Source: Lepidostoma basale
Taxonomy: Eukaryota; Arthropoda; Insecta; Trichoptera; Lepidostomatidae
Length of the DNA: 64,000 nt
NCBI GenBank assembly: GCA_022606425.2
Contig: JAHDVF020001024.1
Coordinates: 1-64,000, forward strand
Reading direction: 5' to 3'
In this document: positions 33,367 through 41,382 of the stretch, piece after piece
Position numbering within the stretch: position 1 is the first letter of the stretch
Layout of the letters: every line of letters starts with the position of its first letter
Position numbers and translations under genes: made by a program
The notes under the pieces: generated by a model
Told to the model about the DNA's origin: nothing
Databases searched by the model: none
The model's input: the letters and a program-made list of their open reading frames with translations, nothing else

Positions 33367-34977
33367 ATGGGGGTAGTTTACATAACAGAGGCCACCTTGA
33401 ACAGTTTAGAGTACGAAATTAATAAACGGCTAACATTTGCGATTATCAGCCATCCTGATGCAGGTAAAACAACGATAACTGAGAAGTTGTTACTCTTTGG
33501 GGGCGCCATTCATGCCGCCGGTGCCGTTAAAAGCCGAAAAACTACGAAATCAACCGTCAGTGATTTTATGCAGATGGAGGTTGAGCGTGGTATATCGATT
33601 AGTACCTCCGTTATGGGCTTTGACTATGCTGGTCGCCGTATCAACCTACTTGATACCCCAGGTCATGAAGATTTTAGTGAGGACACCTACAGAACTCTAA
33701 CGGCGGTTGACAGTGCACTGATGATGATTGATAGCGTTAAGGGTGTTGAAGAGAGAACAAAAAAACTCTGTGAAATATGCCGAATGAGGCACACTCCGAT
33801 TATTACCTTCCTTAATAAGATGGATAGAGAGGGTAAAGAGCCGATGGCCGTGCTTGATGAGGTAGAGAAGGAGCTTAATATCTATGTTTGCCCGATGAGC
33901 TGGCCTATCGGGCAGGGTCGTAACTTTAAAGGTGTCTACAGCCTACTCGATAAAAAGTTAATTCTTTTTGATGCCCATAATATACAGGATGAGCAGAGTA
34001 TCATGATTAATGATATTAATGATCAGCTCCTTGATGAACAGGTTGGCCATAGCTTGGCCCTTAAGCTACGTGAAGAGGTGGCGATGATTAGCGAAGTCTA
34101 CCCCATCTTTAATATTGATGACTATTTGCAGGGTCTTATTACACCCGTTTTCTTTGGTAGTGCACTCAATAACTTTGGTATTGCCGAACTACTAAACGCC
34201 TTTGCAAAATTTGCTCCCCCCCCCCTGGAGCATGAGGCTGAGGAGAGGATAGTGAAGGCTAACGAAGAGAGTTTTAGTGGCTTTGTTTTTAAAATTCATG
34301 CTAACCTCAATCCTAAACATCGTGACCGTATTGCCTTTATGCGCATTTGTAGCGGGGTTTTTGAAAAAAACCACCAGTATAGCCACAGCCGAACCGGTAA
34401 GCTCTATAGAACTAATGCTCCTACTGCGTTTATGGCACAAAGTCGTGATATCATCGATAGGGCCTATCCTGGTGATATTGTTGGCCTGCATGATACGGGG
34501 CTCTTTAAAATTGGTGATAGCCTTACCGAAGGTGAAAAGCTGACCTTTAAAGGTATTCCTTCCTTTGCCCCCCAGCTATTTAGAAAGGTTCTTAATGCTG
34601 ATCCATTAAAGAGTAAACAGTTTAATCGTGGGCTTGATGAACTGAGCGAAGAGGGGGTTATTCAAGTATTTACCAAGTACACAACGAAAGAGAGATTGAT
34701 AGGGGCCGTTGGTGCTCTTCAGCTTGAAGTAACGCAATACCGCTTGGCGGCTGAATATGGTGCTAATTGTCGTTTTGATGCGGTTGATTTTCACATAGCC
34801 TGCTGGGTTTCATCTAATGATAAGACGACATGGGAACGTTTTCTATCAGAATATGAGCAGCGCTTGGCCTTTGATGCTAAGGGTAAATTTGTTTTTCTGG
34901 CAGCGAGCCGTTGGACGTTAGAGCGTACCATCGATGAGTATCAAGGGGTAACGTTCCACTATACGTCAGAATTTTAA
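33367..34977 (+). CDS. prfC: Peptide chain release factor 3
   Basis: GTPase that recycles RF1/RF2 from the ribosome after termination. Motifs: P-loop AIISHPDAGKTTITEKLL, switch I/II region ERGISISTSVMGFDY and DTPGHEDFSEDTYR, G4 FLNKMDRE, followed by the RF3-specific domains II and III (AFMAQSRDIIDRAYPGDIVGL, GVIQVF near residue 440). About 536 residues from the ATG at 33367. The start is uncertain: a TTG at 33397 has a well-placed GAGG and gives the usual N-terminal length; a TTG at 33358 is also open. A run of ten C lies inside the gene near 34216-34225. Confidence 0.93.
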   Translation: MGVVYITEATLNSLEYEINKRLTFAIISHPDAGKTTITEKLLLFGGAIHAAGAVKSRKTTKSTVSDFMQMEVERGISISTSVMGFDYAGRRINLLDTPGHEDFSEDTYRTLTAVDSALMMIDSVKGVEERTKKLCEICRMRHTPIITFLNKMDREGKEPMAVLDEVEKELNIYVCPMSWPIGQGRNFKGVYSLLDKKLILFDAHNIQDEQSIMINDINDQLLDEQVGHSLALKLREEVAMISEVYPIFNIDDYLQGLITPVFFGSALNNFGIAELLNAFAKFAPPPLEHEAEERIVKANEESFSGFVFKIHANLNPKHRDRIAFMRICSGVFEKNHQYSHSRTGKLYRTNAPTAFMAQSRDIIDRAYPGDIVGLHDTGLFKIGDSLTEGEKLTFKGIPSFAPQLFRKVLNADPLKSKQFNRGLDELSEEGVIQVFTKYTTKERLIGAVGALQLEVTQYRLAAEYGANCRFDAVDFHIACWVSSNDKTTWERFLSEYEQRLAFDAKGKFVFLAASRWTLERTIDEYQGVTFHYTSEF

Positions 34978-34985
34978 AAATTAAC

Positions 34986-35015
34986 TAGACAATGACGCTT
35001 AATCGGCTCTATTAT
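34986..35015 (+). promoter_or_regulatory. Promoter of the tail-anchored orphan, leaderless type
   Basis: -35 TAGACA (34986-34991), 18-base spacer, -10 TATTAT (35010-35015), then 6 bases to the ATG at 35022. It lies inside a longer in-frame extension that begins at 34992, which argues for the shorter protein. Confidence 0.5.
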
Positions 35016-35021
35016 AGGAAG

Positions 35022-35702
35022 ATGAGTGACCATGAGAGGCAATTTTTAAAAAGTTTTGAAATTGAGCTAGAGCAGAATCCGAGCATCAAAGGCGATCCCT
35101 CTGCTTTAGCCCTGCTTATTATTAATACAATAAAAGAGCTCGATCAAAGTAAAATGATTCTAGGATCGAGTAAACAAAGAATCGATAACATCCAGCAGCG
35201 GTCATGGGTTAAGCAACTATTCTCTGTAGGCGACATGGCTGCCAGCAGCAGTCAATTAGTTGAGGCTATCGAGCTACAAAATCATAGTTTAGAGTCATTT
35301 TTAACATTAATTAAATCGGTTGTCTCTCTTAATATTGGTAACATGCAATTTCTTATTCGTCTCTCCGATGAGTTAAGCAGTGGCTTCAATAAAGTTACCC
35401 TAAAAGATTCAACTATTTTTAATATGGCGAGATCGCTCCTTGATGAGGCTATTAAAGAGGCTAACTATCATGATAAAGAAATAGCCTATCTTAAATTATT
35501 CATAAAAAATGAGGTGGAAGATTTAAAAAATCTTTATGCTAGCCATCAAGATGCAATAAAGAAGCTTGATATAAAGATACAAAGCATTAAAATATCTAAA
35601 AAAAGGGAGGGTTTCCGCTGGCCATTTTATGGGATGGTTGCGCTAAACCTTATTATTATCCTTATGATCCTTTCGATCGCTATTAAAAAAATATTTATTT
35701 AA
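35022..35702 (+). CDS. Orphan protein with a C-terminal membrane anchor
   Basis: About 226 residues from the ATG at 35022 (236 if started at 34992, which lacks any Shine-Dalgarno). The soluble part is almost wholly helical with heptad-like segments (about 25-190). A single hydrophobic helix at the extreme C-terminus (WPFYGMVALNLIIILMILSIAI) makes it a likely tail-anchored inner-membrane protein facing the cytoplasm. I recognise no family. It begins 44 bases after prfC and converges with gpsA, overlapping its stop by four bases. Confidence 0.6.
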   Translation: MSDHERQFLKSFEIELEQNPSIKGDPSALALLIINTIKELDQSKMILGSSKQRIDNIQQRSWVKQLFSVGDMAASSSQLVEAIELQNHSLESFLTLIKSVVSLNIGNMQFLIRLSDELSSGFNKVTLKDSTIFNMARSLLDEAIKEANYHDKEIAYLKLFIKNEVEDLKNLYASHQDAIKKLDIKIQSIKISKKREGFRWPFYGMVALNLIIILMILSIAIKKIFI

Positions 35703-36772
35703 AGAGCAATAAGCTTCTCAATGGCTACAGCAGGTTCATCTTCTTTATTGAGAATTGAGTAAATTGTTTGAAAAATAGGTAACTTTAAATTATACTTTTT
35801 GATCACCTTGGCGGCGGCGGCGGCGGCGAAGATCCCTTCCGGTAGATATCCTAAATCAGACATTGCCCTGTTAGATAGATCATTAATGTCTGTATAGCTG
35901 CTAAGAATATTTTTTTCGATAATTTCCTGCCCAAAACGACGATTACGGCCATATTTACTGCGGCATGTAACATCTAAATCACCAATACCTGCGATGCTTG
36001 TAAAGGTTTCTGCATGAGTAGCTCCCATGGCTTTACCTAAAATCATCATCTCATTAAGGCCACCAGCTAGCATAAAGCTTTCTGCATTGTCTCCTAAAAA
36101 ATTAGAGTCCTTTCCATAGGCTTCAATAGCACCAATCGCAATCGCAATAACATTTTTGATGGCAGCACATATCTGGACACCTGCCACATCTAAGCTAGAA
36201 AAAACACGTAAAAATTTACCACTCAGTGCCTCTCGCACGGCAATGGCATTTAAAGGATTATTACTTGCAGAGATCAATGCCGTTAGTTTACCCTCTCCCA
36301 GCTCTTCGGCATGGCTAGGACCTGCAACATAGACCATATTCCCTTTATAAAAACCAGGTAAATAGTTTTCAAGAACATCGAGAATAAGCGAAGGCTCACC
36401 GTTCCGATCATTTAATAGCCCCTTGGTCAGGCAAGCAATGATGGTGGTTCCGTTGGCGATTGACTCAATTTTGATCAGATTGCGTGCCGTCGTTAATAGA
36501 AAGCTAGAGGGAGTGACAAGGTAGATGATATCCATGCCTGCTACCGCCTCCTCTAAGATTGAGGTAGCGACGAGGTTCGTCGGTAACAAGACACCCGGTA
36601 GATAGCGGTTATTACTATGCTGGCTATTGATCTCTAAGGTAGTGGCTTCATCGAAGCTCCACATGACTACTTCGTAGCCATTAAGTGCCAAGCTTTTAGC
36701 AATGGCGGTACCAAATGACCCACCACCGATGACACCCATTCGTTTATATCTCTTATCCTGTCGATCACTCAT
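35699..36772 (-). CDS. gpsA: Glycerol-3-phosphate dehydrogenase [NAD(P)+]
   Basis: Makes sn-glycerol-3-phosphate from dihydroxyacetone phosphate for phospholipid synthesis. 357 residues. The N-terminal Rossmann motif GVIGGGSFGTAIAKSLA, the GPSHAEE motif (YVAGPSHAEELGEGK), the catalytic Lys in CAAIKNVIAIAIGA, and the TFTSIAGIGDLDVTCRSKYGRNRRFG substrate-binding region are all present. Near the C-terminus a (GGC)6 trinucleotide run encodes six alanines. A GAGGAGAAGAG Shine-Dalgarno lies upstream. It follows the HAD phosphatase gene by 15 bases on the same strand. Confidence 0.95.
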   Translation of the reverse strand: MSDRQDKRYKRMGVIGGGSFGTAIAKSLALNGYEVVMWSFDEATTLEINSQHSNNRYLPGVLLPTNLVATSILEEAVAGMDIIYLVTPSSFLLTTARNLIKIESIANGTTIIACLTKGLLNDRNGEPSLILDVLENYLPGFYKGNMVYVAGPSHAEELGEGKLTALISASNNPLNAIAVREALSGKFLRVFSSLDVAGVQICAAIKNVIAIAIGAIEAYGKDSNFLGDNAESFMLAGGLNEMMILGKAMGATHAETFTSIAGIGDLDVTCRSKYGRNRRFGQEIIEKNILSSYTDINDLSNRAMSDLGYLPEGIFAAAAAAKVIKKYNLKLPIFQTIYSILNKEDEPAVAIEKLIAL

Positions 36773-36787
36773 TCTCTTCTCCTCATT

Positions 36788-37555
36788 CTATGCTAAAGCA
36801 TAGTTCTCTATTGCCCAAGCTGCACCATCATCTTCTAGGCTAGGGCCTGTAATATTGGCAACCTCTTTAACCTCATCAGAACCATTACCCATCGCAACTC
36901 CTACACCTGCCCACCTTAGCATTTCAATGTCATTAGCACCATCACCTACTGCTAAGCATTCGGTCCTATCGATGCCGTAAAGCGATGCAACTTTAGCTAA
37001 GGCCACTGCTTTACTGGTGATGGTAGGCCAAACTTCAAGATGCCCCTCTTGTGAACCGGCTAGTTGGAAAAGAGGATAATGAGCTTTTATATGATTATAA
37101 AAATCGGCACTATTATTATTAATAGTGATCTTTGATATAAAGGGCAGTTGATGGAGATTGTCTTGGCAAATAGAGTGAAACTGGTAGTTACGGTCGGCCT
37201 CTTGGCTAAAGGAGGTGGCATACATATTAAGCAGATCACAGACTCCATAGGGAACCTTGAGGTTGTCAATTTCGATAATCAACCGTTTAACATCCACTTG
37301 ATCCATTGCCACCTGGTCAATAACCTTACCATCGATATCAATAATGGTACTACCATTACAATTAATTTGGGCACCTGTGGTACCGATGGTAGGGTAGTGC
37401 ATTTTCATGGCGTTATGCCATCTTCCTGATGCAAAAATAACCTTTATATCGTTTAGTTGTGCTTTTTTTATCGTGTCAACTACTTTTTTACTGATGGTCT
37501 GGTTCGATAGGATTGATGTTCCATCCATATCGAGGGCAATGAGTCTTATAGCCAT
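36788..37555 (-). CDS. Cof-type HAD-IIB phosphatase
   Basis: 255 residues. The HAD motif I DMDGTSIL near the N-terminus (nucleophile Asp in LIALDMDGT), motif II FASGR, the Lys of motif III, and the C-terminal motif IV AVGDGANDIEMLRWAGVGVAMGNG define a Cof/YidA-type sugar-phosphate or FMN/PLP phosphatase with a C2B cap. The substrate cannot be predicted. The AGGAGT Shine-Dalgarno supports the start. It heads a two-gene unit with gpsA and diverges from nadD. Confidence 0.9.
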   Translation of the reverse strand: MAIRLIALDMDGTSILSNQTISKKVVDTIKKAQLNDIKVIFASGRWHNAMKMHYPTIGTTGAQINCNGSTIIDIDGKVIDQVAMDQVDVKRLIIEIDNLKVPYGVCDLLNMYATSFSQEADRNYQFHSICQDNLHQLPFISKITINNNSADFYNHIKAHYPLFQLAGSQEGHLEVWPTITSKAVALAKVASLYGIDRTECLAVGDGANDIEMLRWAGVGVAMGNGSDEVKEVANITGPSLEDDGAAWAIENYALA

Positions 37556-37645
37556 TGTTACTCCTTTATTTTCTAGGGTATATCCTTAAAATAGTGTATA
37601 TCATAATAGGCTATCTGTCTAGGGCTTACTATTTTTCATAAAACG

Positions 37646-37674
37646 TTGACTATTGTTGAGGCTTTTACTATACT
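37646..37674 (+). promoter_or_regulatory. nadD operon promoter, leaderless type
   Basis: -35 TTGACT (37646-37651), 17-base spacer, -10 TATACT (37669-37674), then 8 bases to the ATG at 37683. No Shine-Dalgarno of useful strength is present. Confidence 0.7.
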
Positions 37675-37682
37675 AGAGACTG

Positions 37683-38273
37683 ATGCAATCTGATGAGATT
37701 ATTTTTGGTGGTAGCTTTGATCCTCTCCATCTAGGCCATTTAGTCTTAGCCAACTATGCTTTATGGGCATTAAAGGCTAAAAAAGTAATTTTTGTCCCAT
37801 CAGGGATCGCTGCATTAAAAGGCGGAGCTCATGCTACGCCACAGCAACGACTAGAGATGCTAAAACGGGTAACGGATAATTTACCCTGGGCAACCCACTG
37901 CAGCTATGAGATCGACCAAGCGATAGAAAATGCTGCACCAAGCTATACAATTAATACCGTTCGCTACTTAAAGCAGCAAGGGTTGGTGGGCGATAGACCC
38001 TATTTTTTGCTGGGAGATGATTGGGTATCCTCCTTCAATCGGTGGCATCAAAGCGAGCAGTTAGCCCAAGAGGTGACGCTACTATTAGCGGTAAGGAATG
38101 GGGCTAGTTCAAAGGCAAAACTGCTTGACGTAGAGTATCAGCGACTGGATAACAGGCTTTTTGAGCTTTCATCGACGACCATTCGAGAGGCAATCGCACG
38201 TGGTGAGCCCTATCAATTTTATCTTGATGATCGAGTATATAACTATATTAGAGAGGAGGCTCTTTATCAATGA
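37683..38273 (+). CDS. nadD: Nicotinate-nucleotide adenylyltransferase
   Basis: Transfers AMP from ATP to nicotinate mononucleotide in NAD synthesis. 196 residues. The nucleotidyltransferase motif GGSFDPLHLGHLVLA (GxFDPxHxGH) is at residues 9-23 and the second motif SSTTIREAIARG near 163. It overlaps yqeK by four bases (ATGA), a nadD-yqeK pairing widespread in bacteria. nadK, the next enzyme of NAD(P) metabolism, is at 48 kb. The message is predicted to be leaderless. Confidence 0.96.
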   Translation: MQSDEIIFGGSFDPLHLGHLVLANYALWALKAKKVIFVPSGIAALKGGAHATPQQRLEMLKRVTDNLPWATHCSYEIDQAIENAAPSYTINTVRYLKQQGLVGDRPYFLLGDDWVSSFNRWHQSEQLAQEVTLLLAVRNGASSKAKLLDVEYQRLDNRLFELSSTTIREAIARGEPYQFYLDDRVYNYIREEALYQ

Positions 38274-38836
38274 AGGATAAAACAATAGCTAAGTTGTTCA
38301 ACGTTATTGAGGAAAAACTGAGTGAAAGCCGCTTTAGGCATAGTATTGGTGTGGCAGAAACAGCACAGATGCTGGCTGATCGCTTTGACATCAACAGTGA
38401 ATGGGCCTATTTTGCAGGGTTAGGTCATGATATCGCACGTGAACTCTCCATCGAGGATCTCATGCATTTAGCTGCTAAGGAGGAGGTATTAGAGCCTTAT
38501 GGCCATGACTTCCCCGTTGTTTTACATGGGCGCCTTGCCGACTCGATGGTTTACTACTACACCGGATATCGTCATGATTTGATTGCTGAGGCGATGGCTA
38601 ATCATACAGGTTGTGCTGCTAAGATGAGCGATCTTTCTAAAGTCATTTACATAGCAGATGGCTTTGAACCAAATCGCCCCTATATCACGACGGAAATAGA
38701 GCAGGCACTTAAAACAATGAGCCTTGATGACCTTTTTTACTTGAGCCTTCAGGAAAGTATTAATTTCTTAAACCTTAATCATTATCCAATCTACCCCGAT
38801 ACCATCACCCAGTATCAATTAAGAGGAGGAGTTTAA
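38270..38836 (+). CDS. yqeK: YqeK-type HD-domain bis(5'-nucleosyl)-tetraphosphatase
   Basis: 188 residues. HD metal-binding residues: the first His in FRHSIGVAETA, the HD pair in GLGHDIAREL, later His residues (VLHGRLADS, ANHTG) and the last Asp in VIYIADGFEPNR. YqeK proteins hydrolyse Ap4A symmetrically to two ADP. Usually this gene sits between nadD and rsfS; here an MBL hydrolase follows after one base instead. Confidence 0.9.
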   Translation: MKDKTIAKLFNVIEEKLSESRFRHSIGVAETAQMLADRFDINSEWAYFAGLGHDIARELSIEDLMHLAAKEEVLEPYGHDFPVVLHGRLADSMVYYYTGYRHDLIAEAMANHTGCAAKMSDLSKVIYIADGFEPNRPYITTEIEQALKTMSLDDLFYLSLQESINFLNLNHYPIYPDTITQYQLRGGV

Positions 38837-38837
38837 C

Positions 38838-39479
38838 ATGACACTTGGCTGTTACAACCATAATCCTATGCAATGTAATCAATATATTTTAGTCGATGGA
38901 AAGAATGCTTTAATGATTGATGGGTCGTCCCCCCTTAATAGTGAGATGATGAGTCAAATGAAGGGAGTCGAGCATCTATTAATGATCTATACCCATGGCC
39001 ACTTTGATCACATTGCCTATGGAGAGCAACAACGAGATTTTTTTGAACAAAAAGGCATAAAAGTCGAGAGCATGGCCTCTCTTTTAGAGAAAGAGCTCTA
39101 TGGGACTGAGGGATTTTTACCACTGCAAGAGTCAATAAGCTATTTTCAGGCTGATCATTTTTATACTAACATTAAGGCACCGACGATTGATTTTTTTATT
39201 ACCAGCGATCAAGAGATTGGTTTTGGTGACTTTAAGATCACCCTTACTCCAGGCCACTCAAGGGGAGGCTTAATTATCTACAGTGATAGCCAAAAAATAG
39301 TCTTTACTGGAGACACGATTTTCACTGGTGGTGCTTTTGGGCGTGTTGATTTGCCAGGTGGGAGCTACCGTGATTTGAGGGAAAGTCTGATGAAAATATT
39401 TTTGATGGCTGATGATTATATCATCTATCCAGGCCATGGTGGTAGTGGTCCTCTTTCCAATGAGAAAAAGATTTTTTAA
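38838..39479 (+). CDS. Metallo-beta-lactamase-fold hydrolase (glyoxalase II-like)
   Basis: 213 residues. The zinc-binding motif THGHFDH (HxHxDH) is at about residue 52, the next ligands are in LTPGHSRGGLIIY and FTGDTIFTGGAFGR, and the last His in YPGHGGSG. This is the glyoxalase II/RNase-free MBL group of small cytoplasmic hydrolases, often thioesterases. A GAGGAG Shine-Dalgarno precedes the ATG. It is the third gene of the nadD-yqeK operon. Confidence 0.85.
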   Translation: MTLGCYNHNPMQCNQYILVDGKNALMIDGSSPLNSEMMSQMKGVEHLLMIYTHGHFDHIAYGEQQRDFFEQKGIKVESMASLLEKELYGTEGFLPLQESISYFQADHFYTNIKAPTIDFFITSDQEIGFGDFKITLTPGHSRGGLIIYSDSQKIVFTGDTIFTGGAFGRVDLPGGSYRDLRESLMKIFLMADDYIIYPGHGGSGPLSNEKKIF

Positions 39480-39518
39480 TTTTTTTTTAAAGTTTCTTAA
39501 AAAAATGCCGACGAGTTC

Positions 39519-39547
39519 TTGACTTTATCGATTAATGGGACGATAAT
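39519..39547 (+). promoter_or_regulatory. rlpA promoter, leaderless type
   Basis: -35 TTGACT (39519-39524), 17-base spacer, -10 GATAAT (39542-39547), then 6 bases to the ATG at 39554. A second TATAAT touching the ATG is too close to serve as the -10. Confidence 0.7.
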
Positions 39548-39553
39548 TATAAT

Positions 39554-40135
39554 ATGAAAAAAGTAGCATTGACAATGATATTTATTATAGGAGCACTCCA
39601 TAGTGCTGTAGCCTATGAGCAAGAGGGTATGGCTAGTTGGTATGGGGGCAAGTTTCAAGGGCGCCAAACGGCTAATGGTGAAATATTTAATACCAATGAC
39701 TTAACGGCAGCTCATAATGAGCTACCATTTAATACATTAGTTATGGTTACAAATCTTGAAAATGGCAAGCAGGTTCAGGTAAGGATTAATGATCGAGGCC
39801 CCTATGCCAAGGGACGGATACTCGATTTGTCAAAGGCCGCCGCCTCAGCCCTCGATATGGAGCATCAAGGGGTAGCTCATGTTAAAATAGATGCTGATGC
39901 CAGTGTTTCCGAGGCGATCAACTATTGCTACATACAAGTAGGAGCCTATAGAAACATTAAAAATGCAGCTCGGTTGAAACAAATGTTAGCAGATGAAGGT
40001 CTATCCCCCTACGCAGTGATGACCAGCGAAGGTATTGTTCGTATTGAAATTAGAAATGTACACAAAAAAGAGGCACAAGAAGTTGTTTTAAAGCTTAAAA
40101 GTTTAGGTATTCCTGCACCCTTAGTAAAGATGTAG
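39554..40135 (+). CDS. rlpA: RlpA-like septal lytic transglycosylase with SPOR domain
   Basis: 193 residues. Signal peptide (cleavage likely after AVA), then the RlpA double-psi beta-barrel with ASWYGGKFQGRQTANGE, TAAHNELPFNTLV and the active-site region VRINDRGPYAKGRILDLSKAAA, and a C-terminal SPOR domain (YCYIQVGAYRNIKNAARLKQML) that binds denuded glycan at the septum. There is no lipobox, so it is periplasmic and not a lipoprotein. RlpA cleaves peptidoglycan lacking stem peptides. It stands alone behind a leaderless-type promoter and converges with the GNAT gene with a two-base gap. Confidence 0.92.
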   Translation: MKKVALTMIFIIGALHSAVAYEQEGMASWYGGKFQGRQTANGEIFNTNDLTAAHNELPFNTLVMVTNLENGKQVQVRINDRGPYAKGRILDLSKAAASALDMEHQGVAHVKIDADASVSEAINYCYIQVGAYRNIKNAARLKQMLADEGLSPYAVMTSEGIVRIEIRNVHKKEAQEVVLKLKSLGIPAPLVKM

Positions 40136-40137
40136 TG

Positions 40138-40533
40138 TTAATGTTTTAGTAGTGTACGATTGAATGATTTATATCCAATACTTTTGAAAAAATTGCTGTC
40201 ACTTTTTGTCCATACAATCTTTGTTGTAGCTTGTAGAGCAGGATGATGATGAAAAAAGCTAAATAAAGCTTTTCCTAGCCCAATTTTTCGGTAGGCAGGA
40301 TCAACAACAGCATCGAGTATGATACAAATAGTCTGGTAGTCCGTTATTGTGCGTGCAAAAGCTATCAGTTTTTTATTATCATAAATTGAGGCACATAGTG
40401 AGTTGTGCATAGCTTGTTCTAATGTTTCTGTACTCCAGTTACCTACCGGCTTTTCTTGTGAAAGGAGCTCAAAAACACGTTGAACGGTTGTCTCCTCATC
40501 AGTAATTTTAAAATTCTTATAGTCTATCGTCAT
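40138..40533 (-). CDS. GNAT-family N-acetyltransferase
   Basis: 131 residues. The acetyl-CoA binding motif A appears as VVDPAYRKIGLGKALFSFF (R-K-I-G-L-G), after the strand TICIILDAVVD. The substrate is unknown. An AGGAGGG Shine-Dalgarno precedes the ATG, which lies 13 bases after the ispH stop, so it is probably the last gene of the ispH transcript. Confidence 0.85.
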   Translation of the reverse strand: MTIDYKNFKITDEETTVQRVFELLSQEKPVGNWSTETLEQAMHNSLCASIYDNKKLIAFARTITDYQTICIILDAVVDPAYRKIGLGKALFSFFHHHPALQATTKIVWTKSDSNFFKSIGYKSFNRTLLKH

Positions 40534-40545
40534 TAGACCCTCCTT

Positions 40546-41382
40546 TTAATCTAAGGCTAAAATAGCATCCTCCACTGCATCAATGAGCCAGCTCGGAGCA
40601 CTTGCTCCTGCAGTAAGACCAATAATATTGTATGACTTAAGCTCTAGCGGTAGCTCATCAATATCTTCAACGAGGAAAGCCTCTTTACCTAACCGACGAA
40701 CTTGGTTAACTAACCCTTTTGTATTTGAACTATGGTGATCACCAACGACTACAACCACATCCGAGTCATTAACTAGCTCTGACAAAGCCTCTTGGCGCTC
40801 TTCGGTCGCAGGGCAGATGGATGCAGGTGCTTCATATGATGGTAGGTTAGAGCTAAGAATAGTTTTTATTTTATCAAAAAGAGAGGGCTCGAGTGTTGTC
40901 TGGGCAATAACTAAAACTGGCTGATCAATTTTCCCGATTTTGTAGGCCTCTTCTTCAGAGTTTATAATGATGTAGTTATCACAAAAACCAATGAGAGCCT
41001 GAATTTCAGGGTGGTCAGCTTTACCGACAATAATGGTAAAATAGCCTTGACTACTTTTTTTAGCAATATTTTTTTGGTTTTTAACAACAAGAGGGCAGGT
41101 TGCATCAATGAGATGAACCGATTGATCAAGTAAATATTGTCGCTGTGTTGGGTGTATCCCATGAGCTCTAATAATGGCACGGCTTCCTGAGGGAGGCAGA
41201 GCATTGCCATCAATAACATTTAAACCTAACTCTTTTAGCCGATCAATCTCTGCATTATTATGTATAAGTGCACCTAGGGAATAGATCATCCCATCTGATA
41301 AAGCCTCTTCTGCCTGTTTTACCGCTCGATCAACACCCATGCAGTAGCCCATACTCTTTGCACGAATTACCTTGTGTTTTAT
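40546..41382 (-). CDS. ispH: 4-hydroxy-3-methylbut-2-enyl diphosphate reductase, with probable AUA start
   Basis: Last enzyme of the MEP isoprenoid pathway, an Fe4S4 enzyme making IPP and DMAPP. The three cluster cysteines (GYCMGV, ATCPLV, ICPATEERQ), the histidines of HGIHP and HPEI, and QTTLE are present. The first ATG (41352) would begin at MGYCMGV and delete the first beta-strand. The frame is open upstream and reads KHKVIRAKS before it, just as family members start. No ATG, GTG or TTG is available, but an ATA at 41382 sits 6 bases after a perfect GGAGGT (41389-41394) and overlaps the upstream stop as ATAA. Length from there is 278 residues. Confidence 0.88.
   Translation of the reverse strand: MKHKVIRAKSMGYCMGVDRAVKQAEEALSDGMIYSLGALIHNNAEIDRLKELGLNVIDGNALPPSGSRAIIRAHGIHPTQRQYLLDQSVHLIDATCPLVVKNQKNIAKKSSQGYFTIIVGKADHPEIQALIGFCDNYIIINSEEEAYKIGKIDQPVLVIAQTTLEPSLFDKIKTILSSNLPSYEAPASICPATEERQEALSELVNDSDVVVVVGDHHSSNTKGLVNQVRRLGKEAFLVEDIDELPLELKSYNIIGLTAGASAPSWLIDAVEDAILALD

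Noticed and set aside
33340..33400. A definite promoter and start for prfC
   Set aside because: Several weak -10-like boxes and three start codons compete; none is clearly better, so only the gene is listed.
39480..39515. A/T-only hairpin after the MBL gene as terminator
   Set aside because: The stem is made only of A and T with no G/C core, so it would be weak; not listed.
39548..39553. TATAAT touching the rlpA ATG as the -10 box
   Set aside because: Transcription would start inside the coding sequence; the GATAAT six bases earlier has the correct 17-base spacing to TTGACT.
39480..40600. dif site at the suspected replication terminus
   Set aside because: No sequence resembling XerC/XerD arms with a central 6-base spacer was seen by eye.
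41350..41352. The ATG at 41352 as the ispH start
   Set aside because: It has no Shine-Dalgarno, removes the conserved first strand and leaves the cluster cysteine only three residues from the N-terminus.
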